12,884 nucleotides of DNA, from contig CAKARD010000030.1 in NCBI GenBank assembly GCA_916720425.1, forward strand, positions 1 to 12,884. The letters are read 5' to 3'. Source of the stretch: an uncultured Kingella sp. GTDB taxonomy: Bacteria; Pseudomonadota; Gammaproteobacteria; Burkholderiales; Neisseriaceae. Positions 1 through 7,366 of the stretch are shown one piece after another (position 1 is the first letter of the stretch; every line of letters begins with the position of its first letter). The position numbers and the translations under genes are program-made. Below the pieces are notes generated by a model. It was given only the letters and a program-made list of their open reading frames with translations, did no database searches and had not been told where the DNA came from.

Positions 1-1101
1 GAAATTCGCGGTCAATTACTTAACATTGCCCCACACGCTGAGGTGGGCTATATTATGAATGATGATAGCCATAATCAAACTTGGCAAGCATTACAACAAC
101 GTTTTCAAAACAAACCTGAAGTTCTAGCCAGCGCCCCTTATATTGCAGGACAAGGACTCATGGCGCATTCGGGTGAAGTACGTGGCGTACAATTACGTGG
201 TATTTTGCCCAGTGAAGAAAAGAAAGTTGTGGATTACGCCAATAATATGGTTGTAGGCAATTTTGATGATTTGCAGCCAGATGAATTTGGCATCATCTTA
301 GGCGACGGTTTAGCCCAATCTTTGGGTGTCAATAAAGGTGAAAAAATCACCATCATCACCCCAGAAGGCAATGTGACCCCTGCAGGAGTCGTACCACGAC
401 TCAAACAGTTTAGCGTCGTTGGTATTGTAAAAACAGGGGTAGAAGAAGCTGATAACAACCTAACTTTAATCCATTTGGCTGATGCACAAAAATTATACCG
501 TGCTGATGATTCTGCGATTGCATTGCGATTACGACTTACCGACCCACAAAACGCACCCAGCATTATGCAACGCATTTTGCCCCTAAGCGAACGCACCACA
601 TTATGGGCACAAGATTGGACAGATAATAATCGCAGCTATTTCAATGCAGTAGAAATGGAAAAGCGTATGCTCAGTCTCTTACTCACTTGTATTATTGTTG
701 TGGCGGCGTTTAATTTAGTTTCTTCTTTAGTTATGGCAGTGAATGAAAAACAGGCTGATATTGCTATTTTGCGTACATTAGGCTTAACACCCTTTGGCAT
801 AATGAAAATCTTTGTTGTACAAGGTATGGTTGCAGGTATATTGGGAACATTAACAGGTTTAATTTTAGGTTTAATTTTGGCGATCAATATTGGTGCCATT
901 ATTCAGTGGATAGAAGAAATAACAGGTTCACATTTAATCAGTGCAAAAGTGTATTTTATTGATTACTTACCCAGTGATGTTCAAGTCAGTGATGTCATCA
1001 GTGTGGTATCCATTTCACTTGCGCTATCATTTATTGCCACGCTTTACCCCAGCTGGCGTGCCGCACAAACCCAACCTGCGGAGGCTTTACGTTATGAATA
1101 A
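1..1101 (+). CDS. lolC: Lipoprotein-releasing ABC transporter permease (LolC/LolE family), 5' end outside window
   Basis: Inner-membrane permease that, with LolD, extracts outer-membrane lipoproteins from the inner membrane and hands them to LolA. The frame is open from base 1, so the start lies upstream; 366 residues are visible, and family proteins are about 415 long, so roughly the first 50 (including the first membrane helix) are missing. What is seen: a long periplasmic domain, then three C-terminal membrane segments (starting near MLSLLLTCIIVVAAF, FVVQGMVAGILG and ISVVSISLALSF), with the cytoplasmic loop EKQADIAILRTLG between the first two, and the family ending PAEALRYE. The downstream lolD overlaps its last 8 bases. 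Many beta-proteobacteria have a single permease (LolF type) instead of a LolC/LolE pair; this cannot be settled without the N-terminus and the upstream gene, so the symbol is provisional. Confidence 0.88.
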   Translation, partial: EIRGQLLNIAPHAEVGYIMNDDSHNQTWQALQQRFQNKPEVLASAPYIAGQGLMAHSGEVRGVQLRGILPSEEKKVVDYANNMVVGNFDDLQPDEFGIILGDGLAQSLGVNKGEKITIITPEGNVTPAGVVPRLKQFSVVGIVKTGVEEADNNLTLIHLADAQKLYRADDSAIALRLRLTDPQNAPSIMQRILPLSERTTLWAQDWTDNNRSYFNAVEMEKRMLSLLLTCIIVVAAFNLVSSLVMAVNEKQADIAILRTLGLTPFGIMKIFVVQGMVAGILGTLTGLILGLILAINIGAIIQWIEEITGSHLISAKVYFIDYLPSDVQVSDVISVVSISLALSFIATLYPSWRAAQTQPAEALRYE

Positions 1102-1774
1102 TTCATCCATTATCCTATGCCAGAATGTGGGTAAAACGTATCAAGATGGGCATTTAAACGTTAATGTTTTGCACGATTTAAACTTGCAAATTAGTGCAGG
1201 TCAAAGTGTTAGTATTATCGGTGCCTCAGGCAGTGGCAAATCCACTCTATTACATTTATTAGGTGGATTGGATCAACCCAGCACAGGTACGATTGAGCTT
1301 ATCGGGAAAAATATTGCCACATTAAGTCAAAGCAAATTGAGTCTATTACGCAATCAATATTTAGGTTTTGTATATCAATTTCATCATTTATTGGCAGAAT
1401 TTAGCGCACTAGAAAATGTGATGATACCCTTGCTAATTGGTAAAACACCCCGCAAACAAGCACAAGAAATTGCAACACATATGCTAGAAAAAGTAGGATT
1501 GGCAGAACGCATACAACATCGTCCCACTGAATTATCAGGCGGCGAACGACAACGTGCCGCCATTGCTCGTGCCCTAGTCAATCAACCAAAATGCTTACTG
1601 GCTGATGAACCAACGGGCAACTTAGATCGCAAAAATGCGCATCATGTTTTAGATTTAATGCTACAGCTACAAAGCGAATTTAATACCGCCTTAGTAGTGG
1701 TAACCCACGATGATGAATTGGCGCAACGTTTTGAACGCACGCTGATTATGCAAGATGGCGCGTTATACAATTAA
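1094..1774 (+). CDS. lolD: Lipoprotein-releasing ABC transporter ATP-binding protein LolD
   Basis: Cytoplasmic ATPase that powers lipoprotein release by the LolC/E(F)-D complex. The protein has 226 residues, the normal family length. Visible motifs: Walker A GASGSGKST (43-51), Q-loop near Q95, signature LSGGERQRAAIARAL (147-161), Walker B LLADEPTGNLD (168-178) and the H-loop histidine in VVVTHD (H205). The start at 1094 is chosen because CGGAGG (1079-1084) lies 9 nt upstream and the protein then begins like other LolD proteins; a longer frame from 941 would run far into the permease gene. The 8-nt overlap with the permease stop implies translational coupling. The gene is convergent with mnmG 101 nt downstream. 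Confidence 0.95.
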   Translation: MNNSSIILCQNVGKTYQDGHLNVNVLHDLNLQISAGQSVSIIGASGSGKSTLLHLLGGLDQPSTGTIELIGKNIATLSQSKLSLLRNQYLGFVYQFHHLLAEFSALENVMIPLLIGKTPRKQAQEIATHMLEKVGLAERIQHRPTELSGGERQRAAIARALVNQPKCLLADEPTGNLDRKNAHHVLDLMLQLQSEFNTALVVVTHDDELAQRFERTLIMQDGALYN

Positions 1775-1779
1775 TTCAT

Positions 1780-1841
1780 ATGGCAATGTGACCACTTTGC
1801 AAAATGCTTGAATATTTTCGTATGTGGTTAGACATTGCCAT
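1780..1841. repeat. Inverted repeat between convergent lolD and mnmG
   Basis: ATGGCAATGT (1780-1789) and ACATTGCCAT (1832-1841) are perfect 10-bp arms; CCAC (1792-1795) and GTGG (1824-1827) can extend the stem across an asymmetric internal loop. There is no clear U-run on either side, so this is not a classical intrinsic terminator, although its position between convergent genes fits a transcription-end structure. The loop contains CTTTGCAAAAT (1795-1805), which is also present in the insertion-sequence end at the far right of the window. Confidence 0.5.
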
Positions 1842-1875
1842 GCGATTTTCTTAATATCCCCAAAGTTGCACAAAA

Positions 1876-3768
1876 CTAAATTGACTTCGCGTCTTTAAAC
1901 CCACGCTTTAAATGCACCATCAACAAAGCCACTGCTGCAGGTGTGATTCCAGAAATGCGACTGGCTTGTCCCACTGTTTCGGGTTGATACAAATTCAATT
2001 TTTGTTGTACTTCAGTAGACAAACCTTTTACTGTGCTGTAATCCATATTTTGTGGCAATTTAGCGGTTTCAATATCACGACGCGTACCCATTTCTTCATT
2101 TTGGCGATCAATATAGCCTTGATATTTCACTTGAATTTCCACTTGTTCCACCACATCGGCGGTGAGCGGATTTTCAGGCAGCGCGTTTGGCAGCGTCATC
2201 AGTTTGGCATAATCTAAATTTGGTCGGCGCAATAAATCGTGCAAATTGGCTTCACGCGACAATTTTTGCCCAAACACGCGTTCTTGTTCACTTTCAGGCA
2301 GCTTTAACGGTGTGTACCAAGTGGATTTAAGACGTTGAATTTCTTGTTCAATTTGTTCACGTTTGCGTTCAAATGCTTGCCATTGTGTTTCGGATACCAA
2401 ACCGATTTTGTAGCCATCTTCAGTCAAACGCATATCAGCGTTGTCTTCGCGCAACTGCAAACGATATTCAGCGCGAGATGTAAACATACGATATGGTTCA
2501 TTCACGCCTTTGGTAATCAAATCATCTACCAACACGCCCAAATACGCTTGTTCACGGCGCAATAGCAACGGGTCTTGTTCGCGGACAAATTGCACCGCGT
2601 TTGCACCTGCCAACAGACCTTGTGCAGCGGCTTCTTCATAACCTGTCGTGCCGTTGATTTGTCCTGCAAAAAATAGTCCCGAAATGGTTTTGGTTTCCAA
2701 GCTGGCTTTCAAATTGCGTGGGTCAAAATAATCGTATTCAATCGCGTAACCTGGGCGCAAAATGTGCGCATTTTCAAGTCCTTTCATACTGCGAACGAGT
2801 GCCAATTGAATGTCAAACGGCAAACTCGTTGAAATGCCGTTGGGATAATATTCGTGCGTGGTCAAGCCTTCGGGTTCTAGGAAAATTTGATGGCTGTCTT
2901 TATCAGCAAAACGGTTAATTTTATCTTCAATAGACGGGCAATAGCGCGGCCCAACACCTTCAATTTTACCTGTAAACATCGGGCTGCGGTCAAAGCCACT
3001 GCGGATAATTTCGTGTGTTTTCAAGTTGGTATGTGTAATCCAGCACGAAATTTGTTGGGGATGCATGGCCACGTTACCACGCACTGAAAACACTGGCGTA
3101 GGCGTGTCACCTGCCTGTTCGGTCAATTGACTAAAGTCAATGGTTCTCCCATCAATGCGTGGTGGGGTACCCGTTTTTAGTCGTCCTTGTGGTAAATTCA
3201 ATTCACGCAAACGCGTTCCCAAAAATTGTGCGGCAGGATCGCCCGCTCGTCCCCCTGAATAATTCTCTAAACCAATATGAATTTTTCCTGACAAAAACGT
3301 ACCCGCTGTCAATACAATTGCCCGTGCACGAAACTCCACGCCCATTGCAGTCATAACACCGCACACGCGTCCCCCCTCAAGAGTGATATCTGTTACCGCT
3401 TGCTGGAATAAATCTAAGTTTTCTTGGTTTTCTAAGGCATAACGAATGGCAGCTTTATACAAAATACGATCAGCTTGCGCACGCGTTGCTCTCACTGCTG
3501 CACCTTTGCTGGCATTGAGTCGGCGAAATTGAATGCCCGCTTGATCCGTTGCCAACGCCATCACCCCTCCCAAAGCATCCACTTCGCGTACCAAATGCCC
3601 CTTACCAATACCGCCAATCGCTGGATTGCATGACATCTGTCCCAAAGTTTCAATATTATGCGTTAACAATAAAGTTTGTGCGCCCATGCGTGCTGCTGCT
3701 AGCGCCGCTTCCGTGCCAGCATGGCCACCACCAACCACAATCACATCATAAGTTTTAGAATAAATCAT
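1876..3768 (-). CDS. mnmG: tRNA uridine-5-carboxymethylaminomethyl modification enzyme MnmG (GidA)
   Basis: FAD-dependent enzyme that, together with MnmE, installs the carboxymethylaminomethyl group at C5 of wobble U34 in certain tRNAs, in the cytoplasm. The 630 residues match the usual full length. The FAD-binding motif VVGGGHAG lies at 11-18, the family block CNPAIGGIGKG at 47-57, and the catalytic-type cysteine in PRYCPSIEDK is codon 277 (2938-2940), the same number as C277 of the E. coli enzyme. The signature PGYAIEYDYFDP is present, as is the C-terminal helical domain (ending ISGITPAAVALLMVHLKR) that contacts MnmE. The ATG at 3768 starts right before the conserved N-terminus; only a weak AGG precedes it. 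A possible -10 TACAAT (complement of 3801-3806) lies upstream, but its -35 is poor. It is divergent from slyD and is transcribed alone here. Confidence 0.98.
   Translation of the reverse strand: MIYSKTYDVIVVGGGHAGTEAALAAARMGAQTLLLTHNIETLGQMSCNPAIGGIGKGHLVREVDALGGVMALATDQAGIQFRRLNASKGAAVRATRAQADRILYKAAIRYALENQENLDLFQQAVTDITLEGGRVCGVMTAMGVEFRARAIVLTAGTFLSGKIHIGLENYSGGRAGDPAAQFLGTRLRELNLPQGRLKTGTPPRIDGRTIDFSQLTEQAGDTPTPVFSVRGNVAMHPQQISCWITHTNLKTHEIIRSGFDRSPMFTGKIEGVGPRYCPSIEDKINRFADKDSHQIFLEPEGLTTHEYYPNGISTSLPFDIQLALVRSMKGLENAHILRPGYAIEYDYFDPRNLKASLETKTISGLFFAGQINGTTGYEEAAAQGLLAGANAVQFVREQDPLLLRREQAYLGVLVDDLITKGVNEPYRMFTSRAEYRLQLREDNADMRLTEDGYKIGLVSETQWQAFERKREQIEQEIQRLKSTWYTPLKLPESEQERVFGQKLSREANLHDLLRRPNLDYAKLMTLPNALPENPLTADVVEQVEIQVKYQGYIDRQNEEMGTRRDIETAKLPQNMDYSTVKGLSTEVQQKLNLYQPETVGQASRISGITPAAVALLMVHLKRGFKDAKSI
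2173..2182 (-). repeat. DNA-uptake-sequence-like decamer, copy 1
   Basis: GCTGCCTGAA on the minus strand, inside mnmG (codons for Leu-Pro-Glu with the preceding base). It matches the core of the uptake-sequence dialect AGGCTGCCTGAA that I recall from Simonsiella-type Neisseriaceae; the two flanking bases here are GC rather than AG. Confidence 0.4.
2293..2302 (-). repeat. DNA-uptake-sequence-like decamer, copy 2
   Basis: Second GCTGCCTGAA on the minus strand of mnmG, 120 bp from the first, again encoding Leu-Pro-Glu. With its flank it reads AAGCTGCCTGAA, 11 of 12 matches to the recalled dialect AGGCTGCCTGAA. No further exact copy was found by eye in the window. Confidence 0.42.
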
Positions 3769-3813
3769 GTGTATGCCTGTTTTAAGTTATTTTGCTCATC
3801 ATTGTACGCGGTT

Positions 3814-3845
3814 TTGCCATACTTTGTCGTGCCTTATGCTATACT
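3814..3845 (+). promoter_or_regulatory. Probable slyD promoter (extended -10)
   Basis: TGCTATACT (3837-3845) is a TGn-extended -10 with hexamer TATACT (3840-3845), about 38 nt before the slyD start. A possible -35, TTGCCA (3814-3819), is 20 nt away, longer than ideal, but an extended -10 can compensate. The putative mnmG -10 (3801-3806, other strand) lies next to it, so the two divergent promoters are packed together. Confidence 0.45.
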
Positions 3846-3882
3846 TAACCATTCATTTTCCCACTTAATAAAGGATAGCAAA

Positions 3883-4362
3883 ATGGCTATTGAAAAAAAC
3901 AATGTAGTCAGCCTACATTACAAAATGTACGATGCTGACAACAATCTTTTAGATGAAACCTCAGACCAACCACTAGAATATTTACACGGTGGTTATGATG
4001 GCATTTTTCCCTTAGTGGAAGAAGCATTACAAGGTAAAAATGTGGGTGATACCATTGAAGTATCCATGCAACCTGACGATGCATTTGGCGAACAAGATCC
4101 AGAATTGGTACGCATTGAAGATTTAAGTGTATTTCCAGTAGAAGTAGAATTGGGCATGATGTTTGAAGCCGATACCCCAGAAGGTGATGTAATCATTTAT
4201 CGTGTAGTCGATATTGCCGATGGTAAAGCCGTAGTCGATGGCAACCATCCTTTGGCAGGTTTACCCATTCGTTTTGTTGCTACCGTTGACAGTGTTCGTC
4301 CTGCCAGTGCCGAAGAAATCTCACATGGGCACGCACACGGGGCACACGGTCATCATCACTAA
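3883..4362 (+). CDS. slyD: FKBP-type peptidyl-prolyl cis-trans isomerase SlyD
   Basis: Cytoplasmic prolyl isomerase and chaperone; SlyD family members also bind Ni and Zn through a histidine-rich tail. The protein has 159 residues. The FKBP core starts at NNVVSLHYKMYD and includes the YLHGG turn and PDDAFGEQDPELV; the chaperone insert is followed by the family motif DGNHPLAG (119-126). The C-terminus HGHAHGAHGHHH (148-159) holds seven histidines, shorter than the E. coli tail but clearly metal-binding in style. The ATG at 3883 is preceded by AAGGA (3871-3875) at 7 nt, whereas the longer in-frame opening from 3721 would overlap mnmG and lacks homologous sequence. A stem-loop follows the stop. 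The nickel role is inferred from the family; no hydrogenase or urease gene is nearby. Confidence 0.95.
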   Translation: MAIEKNNVVSLHYKMYDADNNLLDETSDQPLEYLHGGYDGIFPLVEEALQGKNVGDTIEVSMQPDDAFGEQDPELVRIEDLSVFPVEVELGMMFEADTPEGDVIIYRVVDIADGKAVVDGNHPLAGLPIRFVATVDSVRPASAEEISHGHAHGAHGHHH

Positions 4363-4378
4363 TCCAAGCAATATTCAA

Positions 4379-4410
4379 CCGTTTTCGCATATTGATCTAC
4401 GCGAAAACGG
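4379..4410. repeat. Stem-loop between slyD and maf
   Basis: CCGTTTTCGC (4379-4388) and GCGAAAACGG (4401-4410) form a perfect 10-bp stem with a 12-nt loop, 16 nt after the slyD stop and 21 nt before the maf start. Neither strand has a following U-run, so it could be a weak terminator, an mRNA-stabilising hairpin or a DNA operator. Confidence 0.5.
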
Positions 4411-4431
4411 AACTTAACCCACACATCTGAT

Positions 4432-5031
4432 ATGAATGCCCATCACTTGATTCTTGCGTCCCAAAGTCCACGCCGTGCCGAAATTTTACAACGACTAGGC
4501 TATACCCTACACACTCACGCCGTAGATATTGATGAAACACCGCATCCCAAAGAAAAACCACAGGATTATGTACAACGTCTTGCTATAACCAAAAATCATA
4601 CCGCCCATGCACAATTAAGCCACGATAAAATACATATACCTATTATCAGTGCCGATACTTGCGTCGCACTGAATACACAAATTCTAGGTAAACCCAGTCA
4701 TCAGGAACACGCCGCAACAATGCTCCGTTTACTCTCTGGCAAAACCCACCAAGTTTATACAAGTGTCGCAGTGCAATATCAAGGCATATTACGCTATGTG
4801 GTTCAAACCAACCACGTTACATTCAAAACTCTGAGCGAACAGGAAATAACCGCTTACATTGCCACAGGAGAGCCTATGGATAAAGCAGGTTCATATGGCA
4901 TTCAAGGTTTAGGTGGTCTATTTGTTTCTCATTTAGCAGGCAGTTTTACAGGCGTAATGGGTTTACCGATTTTTGATACTGTGCAACTTTTACAACAATA
5001 TGGCATAGAAACGCCGCCATTTGGTTCTTGA
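4432..5031 (+). CDS. maf: Maf family nucleoside triphosphate pyrophosphatase (dTTP/UTP type, YhdE-like)
   Basis: Hydrolyses non-canonical or pyrimidine nucleoside triphosphates to monophosphate and pyrophosphate; Maf proteins were first named for septum inhibition on overexpression. It has 199 residues, the usual length. Motifs seen: N-terminal LASQSPRR (8-15), K54 in LAITK, the catalytic-type aspartate D75 in ISADTCVAL, LGKP, and DKAGSYGIQG (150-159). The YGIQG ending of the last motif is typical of the YhdE (dTTP/UTP) group rather than the YceF (m7GTP) group, so I assign that activity by family knowledge. No strong ribosome-binding site is visible before the ATG at 4432. The RDD gene starts 3 nt after its stop, so the two are probably co-translated. 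Confidence 0.93.
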   Translation: MNAHHLILASQSPRRAEILQRLGYTLHTHAVDIDETPHPKEKPQDYVQRLAITKNHTAHAQLSHDKIHIPIISADTCVALNTQILGKPSHQEHAATMLRLLSGKTHQVYTSVAVQYQGILRYVVQTNHVTFKTLSEQEITAYIATGEPMDKAGSYGIQGLGGLFVSHLAGSFTGVMGLPIFDTVQLLQQYGIETPPFGS

Positions 5032-5034
5032 TGT

Positions 5035-5556
5035 ATGACAAAATACCTTCCCGCTCCACTGAGTCGCCGTTTATTTGCGTTAATTTATGAAAGCTTGCTA
5101 ATTGGTTCAGTCAGTATATTGACAGGATTTGTTGCAGGCGTAATTAACACGCAAATTAATGCACACATTGCACAACCATACTACATTACCGTACCACTAA
5201 CCACAATTTTACTCCTGATGTCATGGTGGTATTATTTTAAAGCAAACTGGCATTTAGAAGGTCAAACATTAGCAATGCGAACATGGAAAATTGGCTTAAT
5301 AGATCACGCAGGCAAACGCCCTCATCCACGCCGCCTATTGATTCGTTTTTTATGGGCAAGCGTATTATTAATTTTTGTCCCTCTGATGATCTATGCCATT
5401 TTGCAACATATGGGTTGGCATGGTAAAACGGTAGCCGCAACTGCACTATTTTGGTGGATACTACCATGGGGCTATGCCATATTTGACCCACGCAAACAAT
5501 TTTTATACGATCATTTAGCTGGGACAGAACTCATCGATTTGCGATCTAAAGATTAA
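5035..5556 (+). CDS. RDD family integral membrane protein
   Basis: Small inner-membrane protein of unknown function with 173 residues. It shows the RDD-family pattern: an N-terminal SRRLFALIYESLL segment, hydrophobic stretches near residues 16-38, 47-68, 102-123 and 131-147, and the characteristic C-terminal block DPRKQFLYDHLAGTELI, which in this family carries conserved charged residues near the membrane. The ATG at 5035 lies 3 nt after the maf stop, indicating translational coupling; the overlapping ATG at 5031 is in a different frame. The family has been proposed to include ion or small-molecule transporters, but nothing here identifies a substrate. Confidence 0.85.
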   Translation: MTKYLPAPLSRRLFALIYESLLIGSVSILTGFVAGVINTQINAHIAQPYYITVPLTTILLLMSWWYYFKANWHLEGQTLAMRTWKIGLIDHAGKRPHPRRLLIRFLWASVLLIFVPLMIYAILQHMGWHGKTVAATALFWWILPWGYAIFDPRKQFLYDHLAGTELIDLRSKD

Positions 5557-5580
5557 TTTTTTAAAAATAAGCATATTCAC

Positions 5581-5609
5581 TTGAATAGAAAAGAATAATT
5601 AGCGATAAT
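5581..5609 (+). promoter_or_regulatory. Probable ihfA promoter
   Basis: TTGAAT (5581-5586), a 17-nt spacer, and GATAAT (5604-5609): good -35 and -10 matches with ideal spacing, about 31 nt before the chosen ihfA start. It gives ihfA its own promoter, separate from maf and the RDD gene. Confidence 0.6.
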
Positions 5610-5640
5610 CCGCCCCTAAATCAACATGAAAGAGACCCCT

Positions 5641-5940
5641 ATGACTTTAACTAAAGCAGAATTGGCCGATATACTTGTAGATAAAGTAGGTAATATCAGC
5701 AAAAGTGAAGCAAAAGAAATCGTAGAACTATTTTTTGAAGAAATTCGCACCACTTTGGCAAATGGTGAAGAAATCAAAATTTCAGGTTTTGGTAATTTTC
5801 AATTACGCAACAAACCGCAACGCCCTGGTCGTAATCCTAAAACAGGTGAGGAAGTACCCATTACTGCTCGCCGCGTGGTAACTTTTCACGCCAGCCAAAA
5901 ACTCAAAGGCATGGTAGAGCATTATTATGACAAACGCTAA
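5641..5940 (+). CDS. ihfA: Integration host factor subunit alpha
   Basis: Nucleoid protein that pairs with IhfB to bend DNA sharply at specific sites in transcription, replication and recombination. It has 99 residues. It starts MTLTKAELADILV and carries the family blocks EIVELFFEEIR (26-36), IKISGFGNF (45-53) and the beta-arm RPGRNPKTGEE (61 onward), with the intercalating proline at P66. I choose the ATG at 5641 rather than the in-frame ATG at 5626: AAGAGA (5630-5635) sits just upstream of 5641, nothing resembling a ribosome-binding site precedes 5626, and known IhfA proteins begin at this residue. Its last 14 bases overlap the next gene, so they form an operon. Confidence 0.97.
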   Translation: MTLTKAELADILVDKVGNISKSEAKEIVELFFEEIRTTLANGEEIKISGFGNFQLRNKPQRPGRNPKTGEEVPITARRVVTFHASQKLKGMVEHYYDKR

Positions 5941-6238
5941 ATTTCCTCCTTTGCCTGCCAAACGCTATTTTAGCCGTGAAGAAGCCTGCGCTTTAGCAGG
6001 GATTTTGCCCGAGCAACTACTAGAATGGCAACGACAAGAAGGCGGGTTGATTGGAAAAGGCAATCACACTTTTACACGTCAAGATGTCATCAATCTACGT
6101 CAATTAAATCATGGCATTAGCGATTATTTTGCACGAGAAGCCTTGGACACCCATGGCGACCCAGTAATCAGTGCTGCCCAAATGCGTGATTCATTGCAAA
6201 CTATGCTTACACAATTTGAAAAAGCACTTGCGAAATAG
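5927..6238 (+). CDS. Small MerR-like helix-turn-helix protein
   Basis: A 103-residue protein starting inside the last codons of ihfA (14-nt overlap). The segment KRYFSREEACALAGILPEQLLEWQ resembles the MerR N-terminal helix-turn-helix, followed by a wing-like GLIGKGNHTFTRQDVINLRQL. The rest is a short helical tail without the usual MerR effector domain or metal-binding cysteines, so no inducer can be named. A MerR-like gene directly after ihfA is a common arrangement in proteobacteria, which supports the call. The -35 of the downstream tRNA promoter lies within its last codons. Its target genes are unknown. Confidence 0.75.
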   Translation: MTNAKFPPLPAKRYFSREEACALAGILPEQLLEWQRQEGGLIGKGNHTFTRQDVINLRQLNHGISDYFAREALDTHGDPVISAAQMRDSLQTMLTQFEKALAK

Positions 6239-6256
6239 CATAAATATTATTATAAT
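6228..6256 (+). promoter_or_regulatory. Promoter of tRNA-Pro
   Basis: TTGCGA (6228-6233), 17-nt spacer, and a perfect TATAAT (6251-6256). The predicted transcription start falls near 6263, about 8 nt before the tRNA. The -35 overlaps the 3' end of the MerR-like gene. Confidence 0.75.
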
Positions 6257-6270
6257 TCCACCCTTATTGT

Positions 6271-6347
6271 CGGAGTGTGGCGCAGTCTGGTAGCGCACTT
6301 GCATGGGGTGCAAGGGGTCGAAGGTTCGAATCCTTTCACTCCGACCA
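6271..6347 (+). tRNA. tRNA-Pro, anticodon GGG
   Basis: A full 77-nt cloverleaf including an encoded CCA. Acceptor arms CGGAGTG and CACTCCG pair perfectly; the D arm has GCGC/GCGC around AGTCTGGTA; the anticodon stem is CTTGC/GCAAG with loop ATGGGGT, giving anticodon GGG at 6305-6307 with G37 after it; the variable loop is GGGTC; the T arm is GAAGG-TTCGAAT-CCTTT, one pair being G-U. GGG decodes CCC and CCU proline codons. It has its own promoter and a terminator 9 nt downstream, so it is transcribed as a single-gene unit in addition to any read-through from ihfA. Confidence 0.97.
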
Positions 6348-6355
6348 AAATTTAG

Positions 6356-6387
6356 AAAGTCAGCTGATTTTTCAAGCTGGCTTTTTT
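6356..6387 (+). terminator. Intrinsic terminator after tRNA-Pro
   Basis: Stem AAAGTCAGCT (6356-6365) with AGCTGGCTTT (6375-6384), one T-G pair, a 9-nt loop, and a T-run to 6387. Confidence 0.85.
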
Positions 6388-6402
6388 AATTTATTAATCC
6401 AT

Positions 6403-6438
6403 AAAAAACCGCTATAAGCCTTAACTTATCGCGGTTTT
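6403..6438 (-). terminator. Intrinsic terminator of the solute-binding protein gene
   Basis: Read on the minus strand: AAAACCGC (6438-6431), inner pairs ATAAG/CTTAT, then GCGGTTTT (6412-6405) running into a T-tract. It lies 16 nt after the stop of the minus-strand gene and is back-to-back with the tRNA terminator. Confidence 0.85.
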
Positions 6439-6453
6439 AGCAACAAAACTTAA

Positions 6454-7305
6454 TTATTTGGTTTCTGGTACACGTAAGCTATTATCTTCACCAAACCATT
6501 TAGTATAGATTTTTTCGTATGTACCATCTTCTTTGATCTTTTTCAAACCACTATTGATTTTGTTAATCAATTCAGTATTACCTTTTTTTACCGCAAACGC
6601 TACGCGTACATCTGCATCTTTATCATATACACTGGTATAGACTTTAGGTTTATTTGGATCTTTATTCTCAATATGATGATAACTTAATACGCCCGCATCA
6701 CCCACAACGTAATCAGCATTACCTTTAGCAAAGGTAATATATGCATTATACATACTTTTCTCGGGCACAATATTCGAAACTTGAGCTTTTTTCAATTCAT
6801 CAAAAGTATATGAACCCTCTTGTACAGCTACTTTAGCGTTACCTAACTCTGCCAAAGTCATAGCGGTTCCACTTTCTTTACCCATAATCACGTTAGGTGC
6901 GTAAGCATAAGGTTTGGACATTTCAGATTGTGCCAATCGCTCTGCGCTCATGCCCAAACATGCTGCCAAAATTTGGTATTGGCCATCTGCCAAATTAGGA
7001 AACAAATCTGAACGTTTTAATGCAGACACAAAATCTACACCAAAGCCTTCTTTTTCACCAATAGCACGCAAAATATCTATATCAAAACCAACGATTTGAC
7101 CTGATTCGTTTTGAAAATCAAACGGCGGGAAGTTAGCATCCGTGCCTACAATATAGCGTTCGGTAAAGTTTTGTTGTTTTTCAGCAACGCCAACGGGTGC
7201 GCTGGCTGCTTGAGTGCTAGCTGGCGTATTATTTTGCGCTTCATTATTGTCGCTACAAGCGGTCAATGCTAATAGACAAGATAAAAATAAAGCTGTTTTT
7301 TTCAT
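6454..7305 (-). CDS. Amino-acid ABC transporter substrate-binding lipoprotein (family 3)
   Basis: Periplasmic solute-binding protein anchored as a lipoprotein, 283 residues. The signal sequence is MKKTALFLSCLLALTAC with a lipobox ending at C17, followed by a flexible Ser/Ala/Asn-rich linker to about residue 48. The mature domain begins RYIVGTDANFPPFDF, the hallmark of family 3 polar amino-acid binding proteins, and continues with VGFDIDILRAIGEKEG and a C-terminal KKIKEDGTYEKIYTKWFGE. The start has GGAG (7316-7319) 10 nt upstream. No permease or ATPase gene is adjacent, so it either serves a transporter encoded elsewhere or has another role. Substrate is not determinable here; cystine, glutamine, arginine and similar amino acids are all possible. 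It has its own promoter and terminator. Confidence 0.9.
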   Translation of the reverse strand: MKKTALFLSCLLALTACSDNNEAQNNTPASTQAASAPVGVAEKQQNFTERYIVGTDANFPPFDFQNESGQIVGFDIDILRAIGEKEGFGVDFVSALKRSDLFPNLADGQYQILAACLGMSAERLAQSEMSKPYAYAPNVIMGKESGTAMTLAELGNAKVAVQEGSYTFDELKKAQVSNIVPEKSMYNAYITFAKGNADYVVGDAGVLSYHHIENKDPNKPKVYTSVYDKDADVRVAFAVKKGNTELINKINSGLKKIKEDGTYEKIYTKWFGEDNSLRVPETK

Positions 7306-7336
7306 TAGTTAAGATCTCCGTAAATAAATTGTTTAT

Positions 7337-7366
7337 ATTATAAAACCACAATATATGTCACCGCAA
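7337..7366 (-). promoter_or_regulatory. Probable promoter of the solute-binding protein gene
   Basis: On the minus strand, TTGCGG (7366-7361), 18-nt spacer, and a perfect TATAAT (7342-7337), about 31 nt before the start codon. Confidence 0.6.

Noticed and set aside
1912..3356. Several plus-strand open frames antisense to mnmG
   Set aside because: They are shadows of a highly conserved gene, without ribosome-binding sites or recognisable protein motifs.
5626..5640. Earlier in-frame ATG for ihfA
   Set aside because: No ribosome-binding site precedes it, and the start at 5641 gives the known IhfA N-terminus.
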